Shown here piece by piece: positions 33,403 to 40,726 of a stretch of DNA of 64,000 bases (its first letter is position 1; the number at the start of each line of letters is the position of its first letter). The stretch covers positions 62,001-126,000 of the forward strand of contig BMSW01000016.1 in NCBI GenBank assembly GCA_014649355.1, written 5' to 3'. The notes below the pieces were generated by a model that did not search any database, had not been told where the DNA came from, and was given only the letters and a program-made list of their open reading frames with translations. Both the position numbers and the translations under genes were made by a program. Source of the DNA: Streptomyces althioticus. GTDB lineage: Bacteria; Actinomycetota; Actinomycetes; Streptomycetales; Streptomycetaceae.

Positions 33403-33432
33403 TTGCCCTTGCTAGCGATCCGGCGCTAGCTT
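33403..33432 (+). promoter_or_regulatory. Leaderless promoter with embedded operator of the RHH/Fic-like pair
   Basis: TTGCCC (33403-33408) and TAGCTT (33427-33432) are 18 bp apart, and the -10 ends 6 nt before the ATG at 33439. Two copies of the self-palindromic GCTAGC (33411-33416 and 33425-33430) lie inside the spacer and -10, 14 bp centre to centre. This fits autorepression by the ribbon-helix-helix antitoxin. Confidence 0.55.
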
Positions 33433-33438
33433 CGAGGT

Positions 33439-33678
33439 ATGGCGAAGACTCAGCTGAACGTGCGCGTGGACGAGGGCACCGCCCGCGCGGCCCGGGAGCG
33501 TGCCCTGGCGCGGGGCATCAGCGTCAACCGCTACATCGAGGAACTCGTCCGGCAGGACACCGGCGAGGCCGGACGCGCCTTCGTCGAGGCCGCCTCCGAC
33601 TTCATGAAGCAGTACGAGAGCGTCTTCGCCGAGGAGTTCGGCCGGGACCGCGAGGGCACGCGAGAAGGCCGCCGCTGA
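33439..33678 (+). CDS. Ribbon-helix-helix antitoxin
   Basis: A 79-residue protein. Residues 1-45 (K-T-Q-L-N-V-R-V-D, then A-A-R-E-R-A-L-A-R-G-I-S-V-N-R-Y-I-E-E-L-V) match the Arc/CopG/HicB-type ribbon-helix-helix DNA-binding fold; the acidic C-terminal helix (about 50-79) would mask the toxin. Its ATG follows a TAGCTT box by 6 nt and there is no usable ribosome-binding site, so it is translated from a leaderless mRNA. Paired GCTAGC sites in the promoter are the probable operator. The Fic-like gene starts 3 bp after its stop. Confidence 0.85.
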   Translation: MAKTQLNVRVDEGTARAARERALARGISVNRYIEELVRQDTGEAGRAFVEAASDFMKQYESVFAEEFGRDREGTREGRR

Positions 33679-33681
33679 CCC

Positions 33682-34056
33682 TTGGACCACGTACGCATCG
33701 ACCTCGCCTGGCTGCTCATGCTTGCCGAGCAGCAGACCCCCGGAGACCCCCAGGTCACCGACTGGGGCGCCCTGATCGCCGCCGTCGCCCGGCACGACGC
33801 CGAGATATTCGACGTCCCCGTCTACGACACCCCGCAGGGCCGCGCCGCCGCGCTGCTCCAGCTGCTGATCCACGTCCCCGCGCTGGAGCGCTCCAACGCG
33901 CTGTTCGCCTCCGCCGTCGCGTACGCCTACCTGGTCGCCAGCGGCCTGAAGGTCGTCACCTCGCCCGAGCAGGTGCGCGACCTGGCCCGCCTGGTCAAGA
34001 CGGGCGACGCGGACGTCGACGCCATCGCGGCCGAACTGCGCCGCTGGTGCGCCTGA
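33682..34056 (+). CDS. Fic/Doc-like toxin with degenerate Fic motif
   Basis: A 124-residue protein that I recognise as the Fic-family toxin component found beside this antitoxin in many Streptomyces. The layout matches Doc: an N-terminal beta-hairpin region (V-P-V-Y-D-T-P), then H-V-P-A-L-E-R-S-N and the helix A-S-A-V-A-Y-A-Y-L-V-A-S-G. The canonical H-x-F-x-(D/E)-x-N-(G/K)-R is not kept; only the leading histidine and a displaced asparagine remain. Classical Fic or Doc transfer of AMP or phosphate may therefore be altered or lost. TTG 33682 starts it 3 bp after the antitoxin stop. The stop abuts the convergent methyltransferase stop exactly. Confidence 0.75.
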   Translation: MDHVRIDLAWLLMLAEQQTPGDPQVTDWGALIAAVARHDAEIFDVPVYDTPQGRAAALLQLLIHVPALERSNALFASAVAYAYLVASGLKVVTSPEQVRDLARLVKTGDADVDAIAAELRRWCA

Positions 34057-34755
34057 TCACCCGCCGCCGGCCCCCGCGTCCGACGAGGGCCGCCACGCGG
34101 TGCCGATGACGCAGAACGACTGCGGCAGCGCGGGCCCGTTCTCGGGGATCGTCATGCGCCGGTAGGGGCCCAGCTCGAAGCCGGCCTCGCGCAGCGCCGC
34201 GACCGCGTCCCGGGACAGATGGCAGCCGCCCGCGAGCGGCGGCCACAGCGTCCGGTCCAGCGCCCGCTGGGTGGCGTGCATGACCCGCCCGCCGCCCGCG
34301 CCGTGCTCGAAGAACCGCACCTCGCCGCCGGGCCGCAGCACCCGCCGCACCTCGGCGAGCGCCCGCGGCACGTCCCGCACGCTGCACAGCACCAGCGACA
34401 GCACCGCCGCGTCGAACGCCTCGCTCTTCACGGGCAGCGCCTCCGCCACCCCGGGCGCCACGTCCACCGGCATCTCCGCCCGCAGCGCCGCCTCCACGGC
34501 CAGCGCGCGCAGCGCACGCTCCGGCTCCATCGCGACGACCTCGGAGACCGCGCCCGGATAGTGGGCGAAGTTCAGGCCGTTGCCCGCGCCGATCTCGATC
34601 ACCCGCCCGGACAGACCGCCGAGCAGCCTGCGCCGTACGTCCGCCATCCCGCGGCTCTCGGCCGCGGCGCTGCAGCGGGCGTACCAGCGGGCGAAGACCG
34701 GATGGTGCACAGGATCCCGCACCGCCTGCGCGGAGCGGGAGGACCGCACCTGCAT
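34057..34755 (-). CDS. Class I SAM-dependent methyltransferase
   Basis: A 232-residue methyltransferase of the Methyltransf_11 type. The SAM-binding motif I is V-I-E-I-G-A-G-N-G-L-N, motif II is M-E-P-E, and the later blocks are F-D-A-A-V-L-S-L-V-L-C and L-R-P-G-G-E-V-R-F-F-E-H. It resembles phospholipid or small-molecule methyltransferases (PmtA/UbiE-like); the substrate is unknown. GGGGAGG precedes ATG 34755. It is encoded just downstream of no other gene on this strand and meets the toxin gene end to end. Confidence 0.87.
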   Translation of the reverse strand: MQVRSSRSAQAVRDPVHHPVFARWYARCSAAAESRGMADVRRRLLGGLSGRVIEIGAGNGLNFAHYPGAVSEVVAMEPERALRALAVEAALRAEMPVDVAPGVAEALPVKSEAFDAAVLSLVLCSVRDVPRALAEVRRVLRPGGEVRFFEHGAGGGRVMHATQRALDRTLWPPLAGGCHLSRDAVAALREAGFELGPYRRMTIPENGPALPQSFCVIGTAWRPSSDAGAGGG

Positions 34756-34811
34756 GGGGGCCTCCCCGGGTCGGGTCTACGGCGATTCTCCCCGTCGGCC
34801 CGCCCGCCGAA

Positions 34812-35540
34812 TCACCGTGCGCGGGAAGGCGCCTCCCGCGCGTGGAAGGCCTCCGCGTCCCAGACGCCCTCCAGCCGGGGCGCCAGCCAGTGCGGGGCCG
34901 CGGCCCGGAAGGCGGTCGGGTCCAGGTGTCCCGCGCCCTCGGGGACGGCGCCCAGCAGCGGCACGCCGGTGACGTCCGGCAGGTCCAGCAGGTTGCAGCG
35001 TTCGGCGAGCCCCGGGTCCACGGGCCAGCTCCCGATCACCACGCCCACCGGGTCCAGACCGCGCCCGCGCAGCTCCCGGACCGTCAGCTCCGCGGCGTTG
35101 AGGGTGCCGAGCCCGGCGGACGCGACCACCAGCACCGGCGCGCGCAGCAGCCCCGCCGCGTCCGCGAGCGTCCCGCCGGCCGCGTCGAACCGCACCAGCA
35201 GGCCGCCCGCGCCCTCCACCAGCACCAGGTCGTGCTCGGTGGCCAGCTTGGCGGCCCGTTCGGCGATCTCGTGCGGATGCACGGGCGCCCGCCCGGCCCG
35301 GCGGGCCGCCGTGGCCGGGGCCAGCGGCTCGGGGTAGCGGGCCAGTTCGTCGGTCGTGACCGCCCCGGCGAGCCGCGCGACCTCCGCGGCGTCCCCGGGC
35401 TCGTCCGGGCCGACACCCGTCTGCGCGGCCTTGAGCACCGCCACCGACCGGCCGCCGGCCAGCGCCGTCGCGGCGACCGCGGCCGTCACCACCGTCTTGC
35501 CGACCTCGGTGTTCGTGCCCGTCACCACCAGCACCGGCAT
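34812..35540 (-). CDS. bioD: Dethiobiotin synthetase
   Basis: A 242-residue P-loop enzyme that closes the ureido ring of dethiobiotin from DAPA, CO2 and ATP. Visible are the nucleotide loop G-T-N-T-E-V-G-K-T (residues 8-16), the K-A-A-Q-T-G substrate segment and V-E-G-A-G-G-L-L-V. It is the last gene of the bioB-bioA-bioD set: its ATG lies 1 bp after the bioA stop, so translation is coupled. Length is normal. Confidence 0.95.
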   Translation of the reverse strand: MPVLVVTGTNTEVGKTVVTAAVAATALAGGRSVAVLKAAQTGVGPDEPGDAAEVARLAGAVTTDELARYPEPLAPATAARRAGRAPVHPHEIAERAAKLATEHDLVLVEGAGGLLVRFDAAGGTLADAAGLLRAPVLVVASAGLGTLNAAELTVRELRGRGLDPVGVVIGSWPVDPGLAERCNLLDLPDVTGVPLLGAVPEGAGHLDPTAFRAAAPHWLAPRLEGVWDAEAFHAREAPSRAR

Positions 35541-35541
35541 G

Positions 35542-36828
35542 TCATCCCTCCTTCGCCGCCGCGCACACCGCGCGGGTGATCCGCGCGACGTCCGCGTCGG
35601 CCGTGACGTACGGCGGCATCGTGTACACCAGGTCGCGGAACGGGCGCAGCCACACGCCCTCCCGCACGGCCGCCCGGGTGGCCGCGGCCATGTCGACGTC
35701 GTGGTCGAGCTGGACGACCCCGATCGCGCCCAGCACCCGCACGTCCCGCACCCCGGGCAGTCCGGCCGCCTCGGCCAGCCCGTCGCGCAGCCCGGACTCG
35801 ATCCGCTTGACCTCCGCGCGCCAGTCCTGCCCCAGCAGCAGCTCCACGGAGGCGCACGCCACGGCCGCCGCCAGGGGGTTGCCCATGAACGTCGGGCCGT
35901 GCGCCAGCACCGGCACCTCGCCGCGCGAGATGCCCTCGGCCACCCGCGAGGTGCACAGCGTCGCCGCCATGGTGAGATAACCCCCGGTCAGCGCCTTGCC
36001 GACGCACATCACGTCCGGGGACACCGCCGCGTGCTCCGCCGCGAACAGCGCGCCGGTGCGGCCGAACCCGGTCGCGATCTCGTCGAAGACCAGCAGCACG
36101 TCGTGCGCGTCGCACGCCTCCCGCAGCACCCGCAGATACGCGGGGGAGTGGAACCGCATGCCGCCCGCGCCCTGGACCACCGGTTCCACGATCACCGCGG
36201 CCAGCTCGGGGGCGTGCCGCCCGATCAGCTCCCGCAGATGCTCGGCGTACTCCTCCTCGTACGGGCCGGGCGGGGCGTCCGCGAACACCTGGCGGGGCAG
36301 CACCCCGGACCACAGGTCGTGCATCCCGCCCTCGGGGTCGCACACCGACATCGGGTGCCAGGTGTCGCCGTGGTAGCCGCCCCGCCAGGTCAGCAGCCGC
36401 GACTTCTCCGGACGGCCCAGCGAACGCCAGTACTGCAGGCACATCTTGACCGCGACCTCGACCGACACCGACCCGGAGTCGGCCAGGAACACGTGCTCCA
36501 GACCCTCCGGCGACATGTCGACAAGGAGCTTCGCCAGCCGTACGGCGGGCTCGTGCGTGAGCCCGCCGAACATCACGTGACTCATCCGGCCCAGCTGGTC
36601 GCGCACGGCCTCGTTGAGCACCGGGTGGTTGTAGCCGTGGATCGCCGACCACCAGGACGACATGCCGTCGACCAGCTCGCCCGACCCGTCGGCGAGGGTC
36701 AGCCGGACCCCGCTCGCCGAGCCGACGACGAGCGGTTCCTGACGCCCCGGCATGGGCCCGTACGGATGCCACACGTGCCGCCGGTCGAGCTCCAGCAGGG
36801 CGGCGACGGACGCGTCGGGCTCAGGCAT
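35542..36828 (-). CDS. bioA: Adenosylmethionine-8-amino-7-oxononanoate aminotransferase
   Basis: A 428-residue class-III PLP aminotransferase that converts KAPA to DAPA with SAM as amino donor. The start motif W-H-P-Y, the substrate segment M-S-S-W-W-S-A-I-H-G-Y, F-D-E-I-A-T-G-F-G-R-T-G and the PLP lysine in C-V-G-K-A-L-T-G-G-Y are all BioA hallmarks. The ATG at 36828 overlaps the end of bioB by 8 bp and the stop is 1 bp before bioD, so the three genes form one tight operon. Confidence 0.95.
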   Translation of the reverse strand: MPEPDASVAALLELDRRHVWHPYGPMPGRQEPLVVGSASGVRLTLADGSGELVDGMSSWWSAIHGYNHPVLNEAVRDQLGRMSHVMFGGLTHEPAVRLAKLLVDMSPEGLEHVFLADSGSVSVEVAVKMCLQYWRSLGRPEKSRLLTWRGGYHGDTWHPMSVCDPEGGMHDLWSGVLPRQVFADAPPGPYEEEYAEHLRELIGRHAPELAAVIVEPVVQGAGGMRFHSPAYLRVLREACDAHDVLLVFDEIATGFGRTGALFAAEHAAVSPDVMCVGKALTGGYLTMAATLCTSRVAEGISRGEVPVLAHGPTFMGNPLAAAVACASVELLLGQDWRAEVKRIESGLRDGLAEAAGLPGVRDVRVLGAIGVVQLDHDVDMAAATRAAVREGVWLRPFRDLVYTMPPYVTADADVARITRAVCAAAKEG

Positions 36829-38056
36829 TGGGCGCGAGGTCCGTTCCGGCGCCCCGGCGGCGCACGGCCACCAGGTCGGGACGCGCCTCGTCGGCGGAGG
36901 CGGCGGGCGCGGGCGCGGAGGCGGGCGCCGCCCCGCAGACGCCGCCGCCCTCGTGCGAACCGCAGCCGCCGCCCTCGTGGGACCCGCAGCCGGCTTCGGC
37001 GCCGTCGTGCGACCCGCACGCCCCACCGCCCGCGTGGGACCCGCAGCCGCCCGCCCGGTGCTCGGGCAGGGTGACCTCCCCGGCGCCCTCCACCTCGAAG
37101 CCGGCGTCCGCGATCATCTCCAGGTCCGCCTTGCCGGCCTGGCCCTCGCTGGTGAGGTAGTCGCCCAGGAAGATGGAGTTGGCCAGGTGCAGCGCGAGCG
37201 GTTGCATCGTGCGCAGGTGCACCTCACGGCCGCCGGCGATCCGCACCTCGACGTCCGGGCAGACGAACCGCACCATCGCCAGGATGCGCAGGCAGCGCTG
37301 CGGCGTCAGGTTCCACTCCTTGGCCAGCGGGGTGCCCTCGAACGGGATCAGGAAGTTGACCGGCACCGAGTCCGGGTCCAGCTCACGCAACGAGAACACC
37401 ACGTCGACCAGGTCCTCGTCGGTCTCGCCCATGCCCGCGATCAGCCCGGAACAGGCGGAAAGCCCGGCCGCGTGCGCCTTGCGCACCGTGTCGACCCGGT
37501 CGGCGTAGGTGTGCGTGGTCGTGATCTCGCCGTACGTCGACTCGGACGTGTTGAGGTTGTGGTTGTAGGCGTCCGCGCCGGCCTCGCGCAGCCGCTCCGC
37601 CTGGCCGTCGGAGAGCAGGCCCAGACAGGCGCACACCTCGACGTCCTCGTTCTGCTCCTTGATGGCCTTGATGGTGTCCGACACCCGGTCCACGTCCCGG
37701 TCCGTGGGGCCGCGGCCGCTCGCCACCAGGCACACCCGCTTCGCGCCCCCGGCGAGCCCCGCGGCGGCGGCCTGGGACGCCTCGTCCGGCTTCAGCCAGG
37801 TGTACTTGAGGATGTCGGCCTTCGAGCCGAGCCGCTGGGAGCAGTAGGAGCAGTCCTCCGGGCACAGCCCGGACTTGAGGTTCACCAGATAGTTGAGTTT
37901 CACCCGGCGGCCGAACCAGTGCCTGCGCACCTTCCCGGCCGCCGCCACCACGTCGAGCAGCTCGTCGTCGGTCGTCGCGAGGACGGCCAGCGCCTCGGCC
38001 CGTGTCGGCGTCTCGCGCCGAAGCCCCTTGTCCACCAGCGTGTTCAGCAGGTCCAT
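36821..38056 (-). CDS. bioB: Biotin synthase with Cys-Gly-Ser-His-rich C-terminal tail
   Basis: A 411-residue radical-SAM enzyme that inserts sulfur into dethiobiotin. The 4Fe-4S cysteines are C65, C69 and C72 (C-P-E-D-C-S-Y-C), with further family blocks Y-N-H-N-L-N-T-S and E-V-R-I-A-G-G-R. The core ends near residue 334. The remaining 77 residues, absent from E. coli BioB, carry CGSH at 338, 347, 357 and 365 and a further CG at 374, an arrangement suited to binding metal or an iron-sulfur intermediate. The tail is followed by a proline/alanine linker and a basic end. ATG 38056 is the start; bioA overlaps its last 8 bp. Confidence 0.94.
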   Translation of the reverse strand: MDLLNTLVDKGLRRETPTRAEALAVLATTDDELLDVVAAAGKVRRHWFGRRVKLNYLVNLKSGLCPEDCSYCSQRLGSKADILKYTWLKPDEASQAAAAGLAGGAKRVCLVASGRGPTDRDVDRVSDTIKAIKEQNEDVEVCACLGLLSDGQAERLREAGADAYNHNLNTSESTYGEITTTHTYADRVDTVRKAHAAGLSACSGLIAGMGETDEDLVDVVFSLRELDPDSVPVNFLIPFEGTPLAKEWNLTPQRCLRILAMVRFVCPDVEVRIAGGREVHLRTMQPLALHLANSIFLGDYLTSEGQAGKADLEMIADAGFEVEGAGEVTLPEHRAGGCGSHAGGGACGSHDGAEAGCGSHEGGGCGSHEGGGVCGAAPASAPAPAASADEARPDLVAVRRRGAGTDLAPNA

Positions 38057-38122
38057 GGGAGCCGATCCTGTCCTACGGAACCCGTCCGGGCCAAGGAGAC
38101 TTCGGACAACAGAGCCGTCCGG

Positions 38123-38144
38123 CGGTGTGGGTATCACCACACCG
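38123..38144. promoter_or_regulatory. Inverted repeat between bioB and bioF
   Basis: CGGTGTGG (38123-38130) and CCACACCG (38137-38144) are perfect 8-bp arms around a 6-nt centre, in the 147-bp gap between the divergent biotin genes. It is a candidate operator for a biotin regulator; I cannot assign it to a known consensus. Confidence 0.45.
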
Positions 38145-38164
38145 TGTGCCGGGCGGTCTGCCGC

Positions 38165-38170
38165 TAATGT
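38165..38170 (+). promoter_or_regulatory. Candidate bioF -10 box
   Basis: TAATGT, 4 of 6 to TATAAT, lies 33 nt before the bioF ATG, which has its own GGAGG ribosome-binding site. No convincing -35 box is seen at 17 bp. Confidence 0.35.
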
Positions 38171-38203
38171 CTGTGCACTGCCTACAAATCCCGCGGAGGA
38201 CCG

Positions 38204-39331
38204 ATGGCGTTCGGCTGGATCGACGAGCAGGCGGAACTGCGCCGCACGGCCGGGCTCGTCCGCACCCTGCGGCCCCGGCCGGCCGACACGCCGCTCCTCG
38301 ACCTGGCGAGCAACGACTACCTGGGCCTCGCCCGCCACCCCGAGGTGACCGAGGGGGCCGCGCGAGCGGCCCGCACCTGGGGCGGCGGCGCGACCGGCTC
38401 CCGGCTGGTCACCGGCACCACGGAGCTGCACACCGAACTCGAACGCGAACTGGCCGAGTTCTGCGGCTTCGAGGCCGCCCTGGTCTTCTCCTCCGGCTAC
38501 GCGGCCAATCTCGCCGCCGTCACCGCCCTCGCCCCGCACGGCTCGCTGGTCGTCTCCGACGCGGGCAACCACGCCTCGCTGATCGACGGCTGCCGGCTGG
38601 CCCGGGGCGCGACCCAGGTGGTGGCGCACCGCGACCCGGACGCCGTGCGCAAGGCGCTGGACGGCCACGAGGGACCCGCGGTGGCGGTGTCGGACACGGT
38701 GTTCTCGGTGGACGGCGACGCGGCCCCTCTGCCCGCGCTGGCCGAGGCGTGCCGGGAACACGGCGCGGGTCTGGTGCTCGACGACGCGCACGGGCTCGGC
38801 GTGCTGGGCGACGGCGGCCGGGGCGCCCCGCACGCGGCGGGCATCGCGGGCGACGAGGACGTCGTGGTGACGGTGACCCTGTCCAAGTCGCTCGGCAGCC
38901 AGGGCGGTGCGGTGCTGGGGCCGGCGCGGGTGATCGGCCATCTGGTCAACGCGGCGCGGACGTTCATCTTCGACACCGGTCTGGCCCCCGCCGCGGCGGG
39001 CGCGGCGCTGGCGGCGCTGCGGCTGCTGCGGCGCGAACCCGGGCGTGCGGCGCGCGCGGCCGAGGTCGCGCGCGACCTGCACGCCCGGCTGACGGCCGCG
39101 GGTCTGGAAGCGGTGCGTCCCGACGCCGCGGTCGTCTCCGTGCGCGCTCCGTCCCCGGAGCAGGCCGTGCGTTGGGCGGCCGACTGCCGGACGGCCGGTC
39201 TGTCCGTGGGCTGCTTCCGTCCTCCTTCCGTGCCCGACGGCATCTCACGGCTCAGACTGACCGCCCGGGCGGACCTGTCCGGGGCGGAGATCGAACGCGC
39301 TGTACGGGTGATCGGCGAAACGCGGCCATGA
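38204..39331 (+). CDS. bioF: 8-amino-7-oxononanoate synthase
   Basis: A 375-residue alpha-oxoamine synthase that condenses pimeloyl-ACP/CoA with alanine to give KAPA, the first dedicated biotin step. Visible are N-D-Y-L-G-L-A, the G-A-T-G-S-R-L-V-T-G-T segment, S-G-Y-A-A-N, D-D-A-H-G-L-G-V-L-G and the PLP lysine in T-L-S-K-S-L-G-S-Q-G-G. GGAGG precedes the ATG at 38204. The gene is divergent from bioB-bioA-bioD with a palindromic site in the gap, so all four are probably co-regulated. No bioC/bioH-type pimelate gene is in the window. Confidence 0.94.
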   Translation: MAFGWIDEQAELRRTAGLVRTLRPRPADTPLLDLASNDYLGLARHPEVTEGAARAARTWGGGATGSRLVTGTTELHTELERELAEFCGFEAALVFSSGYAANLAAVTALAPHGSLVVSDAGNHASLIDGCRLARGATQVVAHRDPDAVRKALDGHEGPAVAVSDTVFSVDGDAAPLPALAEACREHGAGLVLDDAHGLGVLGDGGRGAPHAAGIAGDEDVVVTVTLSKSLGSQGGAVLGPARVIGHLVNAARTFIFDTGLAPAAAGAALAALRLLRREPGRAARAAEVARDLHARLTAAGLEAVRPDAAVVSVRAPSPEQAVRWAADCRTAGLSVGCFRPPSVPDGISRLRLTARADLSGAEIERAVRVIGETRP

Positions 39332-39383
39332 GTCGGCGGGGCACGGCCGTGCGTCGCGCGAGGGACGGATGGTCGGTGGGACG

Positions 39384-39399
39384 ACGGGACTCGTCCCGT
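39384..39399. terminator. Weak hairpin between bioF and the DUF397 gene
   Basis: ACGGGAC and GTCCCGT form a 7-bp stem with a 2-nt spacer between convergent genes. Probably part of a short bidirectional terminator. Confidence 0.45.
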
Positions 39400-39419
39400 T
39401 CACGGAGCGGGACGCCGGA

Positions 39420-39644
39420 TCAGTGGACCGCCGTCACGAAGCGGGCCCAGGCGTCGGGCGAGAAGAGCAGCGCGGGCCCGTCCGGGGCCTTGCTGTCGCG
39501 CACGGCGAGCAGTCCGGCCGACGGGCCGGCGGCCGGCCGGGCCGTCTCCACGCAGTTGTTCGCCCCCGTGCTGTAGCTGCTGCGCAGCCACCGCTCCTCG
39601 GGCAGGGCGAGGCTGGAAGGGATGGTCCGAGGCGGTGCAGGCAT
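39420..39644 (-). CDS. DUF397 protein
   Basis: A 74-residue protein with the DUF397 signature: W-L-R-S-S-Y-S-T-G-A-N-N-C-V-E-T-A, then V-R-D-S-K and F-S-P-D-A-W-A-R-F. DUF397 proteins are small partners of DUF5753-type XRE regulators in Streptomyces (WhiJ/AbaA-like developmental loci), possibly acting like antitoxins or co-regulators. It is encoded 9 bp after the stop of such a regulator, with AAGGAGG before its ATG, so the two are in one operon. Confidence 0.9.
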   Translation of the reverse strand: MPAPPRTIPSSLALPEERWLRSSYSTGANNCVETARPAAGPSAGLLAVRDSKAPDGPALLFSPDAWARFVTAVH

Positions 39645-39653
39645 CGTGCCTCC

Positions 39654-40514
39654 TTACGCGCCGGCCGCTGCGCCGGCGATGAATTCCGACGATTCCTCGG
39701 GTGAGAGGGCGTGGCTCGCCAGTGCCTCGAAGGCCTCCGAGTACGCCCGGAGGTCTTCTTTCCGTTCCAGGTAGTGACTAGTCGTCAAGTGGTCGTGCAC
39801 CACCACATCCAGGTCAGATGTGCGCGGAAATGAAAAGATGACGAAGGGACCCGTCACACCGATGTGCGCGCCCGCGCTGAACGGCAGGACCTGCAAACGC
39901 ACCTGCGGCAGCCGCGACGCCTCGACCAGTCGGTGCAGCTGACGCGCCATCACCTCGGGGCCGCCCACCTCCCGGCGCAGCACGGCCTCGTCCAGCACCG
40001 CCCACAGCTCCAGCGGCGGCTCGGCGCGCAGCACGTCCTGCCGGGCCAGCCGCACCTCCACCAGGGCGTCCAGGCGCTCCTCCGGAGTGCCCTCCAGAGC
40101 GGCCTGCGTCACCGCACGCGCGTACTCGGGCGTCTGCAGCAGCCCCGGGACCACGGTGGTCTCCAGGGTGCGCATCGCGCTCGCCTGCGACTCCAGGCTG
40201 ATGAAGTCCCGGTACGTCGGGGGCAGTACACCCCGGTACGCGTGCCACCAGTGGTGGCGTCCGTCGCCGTCGCCGGTGCCCGACAGCACCAGCAGCAACT
40301 CCCGCAACTGCGGGTCGTTCACGCCGTAGACGTCGAGGAGTAACCGTACGTCGGCCGGTTTCGTCCCGCTCGTACCCGTCTCGATCCGGCTCACCTTCGA
40401 CTGGTGCCAGCCCGCCAGCCGGGCCGCGTCGCCGCTCGTGAGTCCGGCCGCCGTGCGCAGCGCGCGCAGTTCGGCGCCCAGTTTTCTGCGGCGCACCGCG
40501 GGACCGTGCTGCAT
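39654..40514 (-). CDS. XRE regulator with DUF5753 (WhiJ-like)
   Basis: A 286-residue regulator. The N-terminal Cro/C1 helix-turn-helix (about residues 9-65; L-G-A-E-L-R-A-L-R-T-A-A-G-L-T, then W-H-Q-S-K-V-S-R-I-E) is followed by the DUF5753 domain (about 100-275; L-E-S-Q-A-S-A-M-R-T-L-E, P-G-L-L-Q-T-P-E-Y-A-R-A). This is the WhiJ-like class of Streptomyces developmental regulators, normally paired with a DUF397 protein and an anti-sigma-like ATPase, both present here. AAGGAG precedes ATG 40514. The gap to the divergent ATPase gene contains a striking AT-rich palindrome. Confidence 0.9.
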   Translation of the reverse strand: MQHGPAVRRRKLGAELRALRTAAGLTSGDAARLAGWHQSKVSRIETGTSGTKPADVRLLLDVYGVNDPQLRELLLVLSGTGDGDGRHHWWHAYRGVLPPTYRDFISLESQASAMRTLETTVVPGLLQTPEYARAVTQAALEGTPEERLDALVEVRLARQDVLRAEPPLELWAVLDEAVLRREVGGPEVMARQLHRLVEASRLPQVRLQVLPFSAGAHIGVTGPFVIFSFPRTSDLDVVVHDHLTTSHYLERKEDLRAYSEAFEALASHALSPEESSEFIAGAAAGA

Positions 40515-40586
40515 GGGCTTCTCCTTACTCCTTCCGGGCCGACCGGATACGGTCTCCCGTCGCAGAGTTCACCGCTTCGAGCGACA

Positions 40587-40602
40587 GATATATGCATATC
40601 TT
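40587..40602. promoter_or_regulatory. AT-rich palindrome in the XRE/ATPase divergent promoter
   Basis: The segment contains the perfect 10-bp palindrome ATATGCATAT (40590-40599) with near-symmetric flanks. Such an A/T run is exceptional in this DNA. It can serve both as -10 material and as the operator of the WhiJ-like XRE protein. Confidence 0.5.
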
Positions 40603-40726
40603 GGTGGATCGCCGCGCGGCACCCTGCGTTGATGGCACTCTGGCGACGAAGCACCAGTGCGGGACCGTACTCGAACCAACCGCTCCGTGTCGGACTGCGG
40701 TCCCGTGGGAAAGGGACGACGTCGCC

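Noticed and set aside
33682..33684. A later ATG as the Fic-like toxin start
   Set aside because: It would remove the first segment of the fold; TTG 33682 is 3 bp after the antitoxin stop and keeps the family length.
40592..40726. N-terminal extension of the ATPase from ATG 40592
   Set aside because: It would start inside the palindrome/promoter and adds 45 residues with no counterpart in such ATPases.
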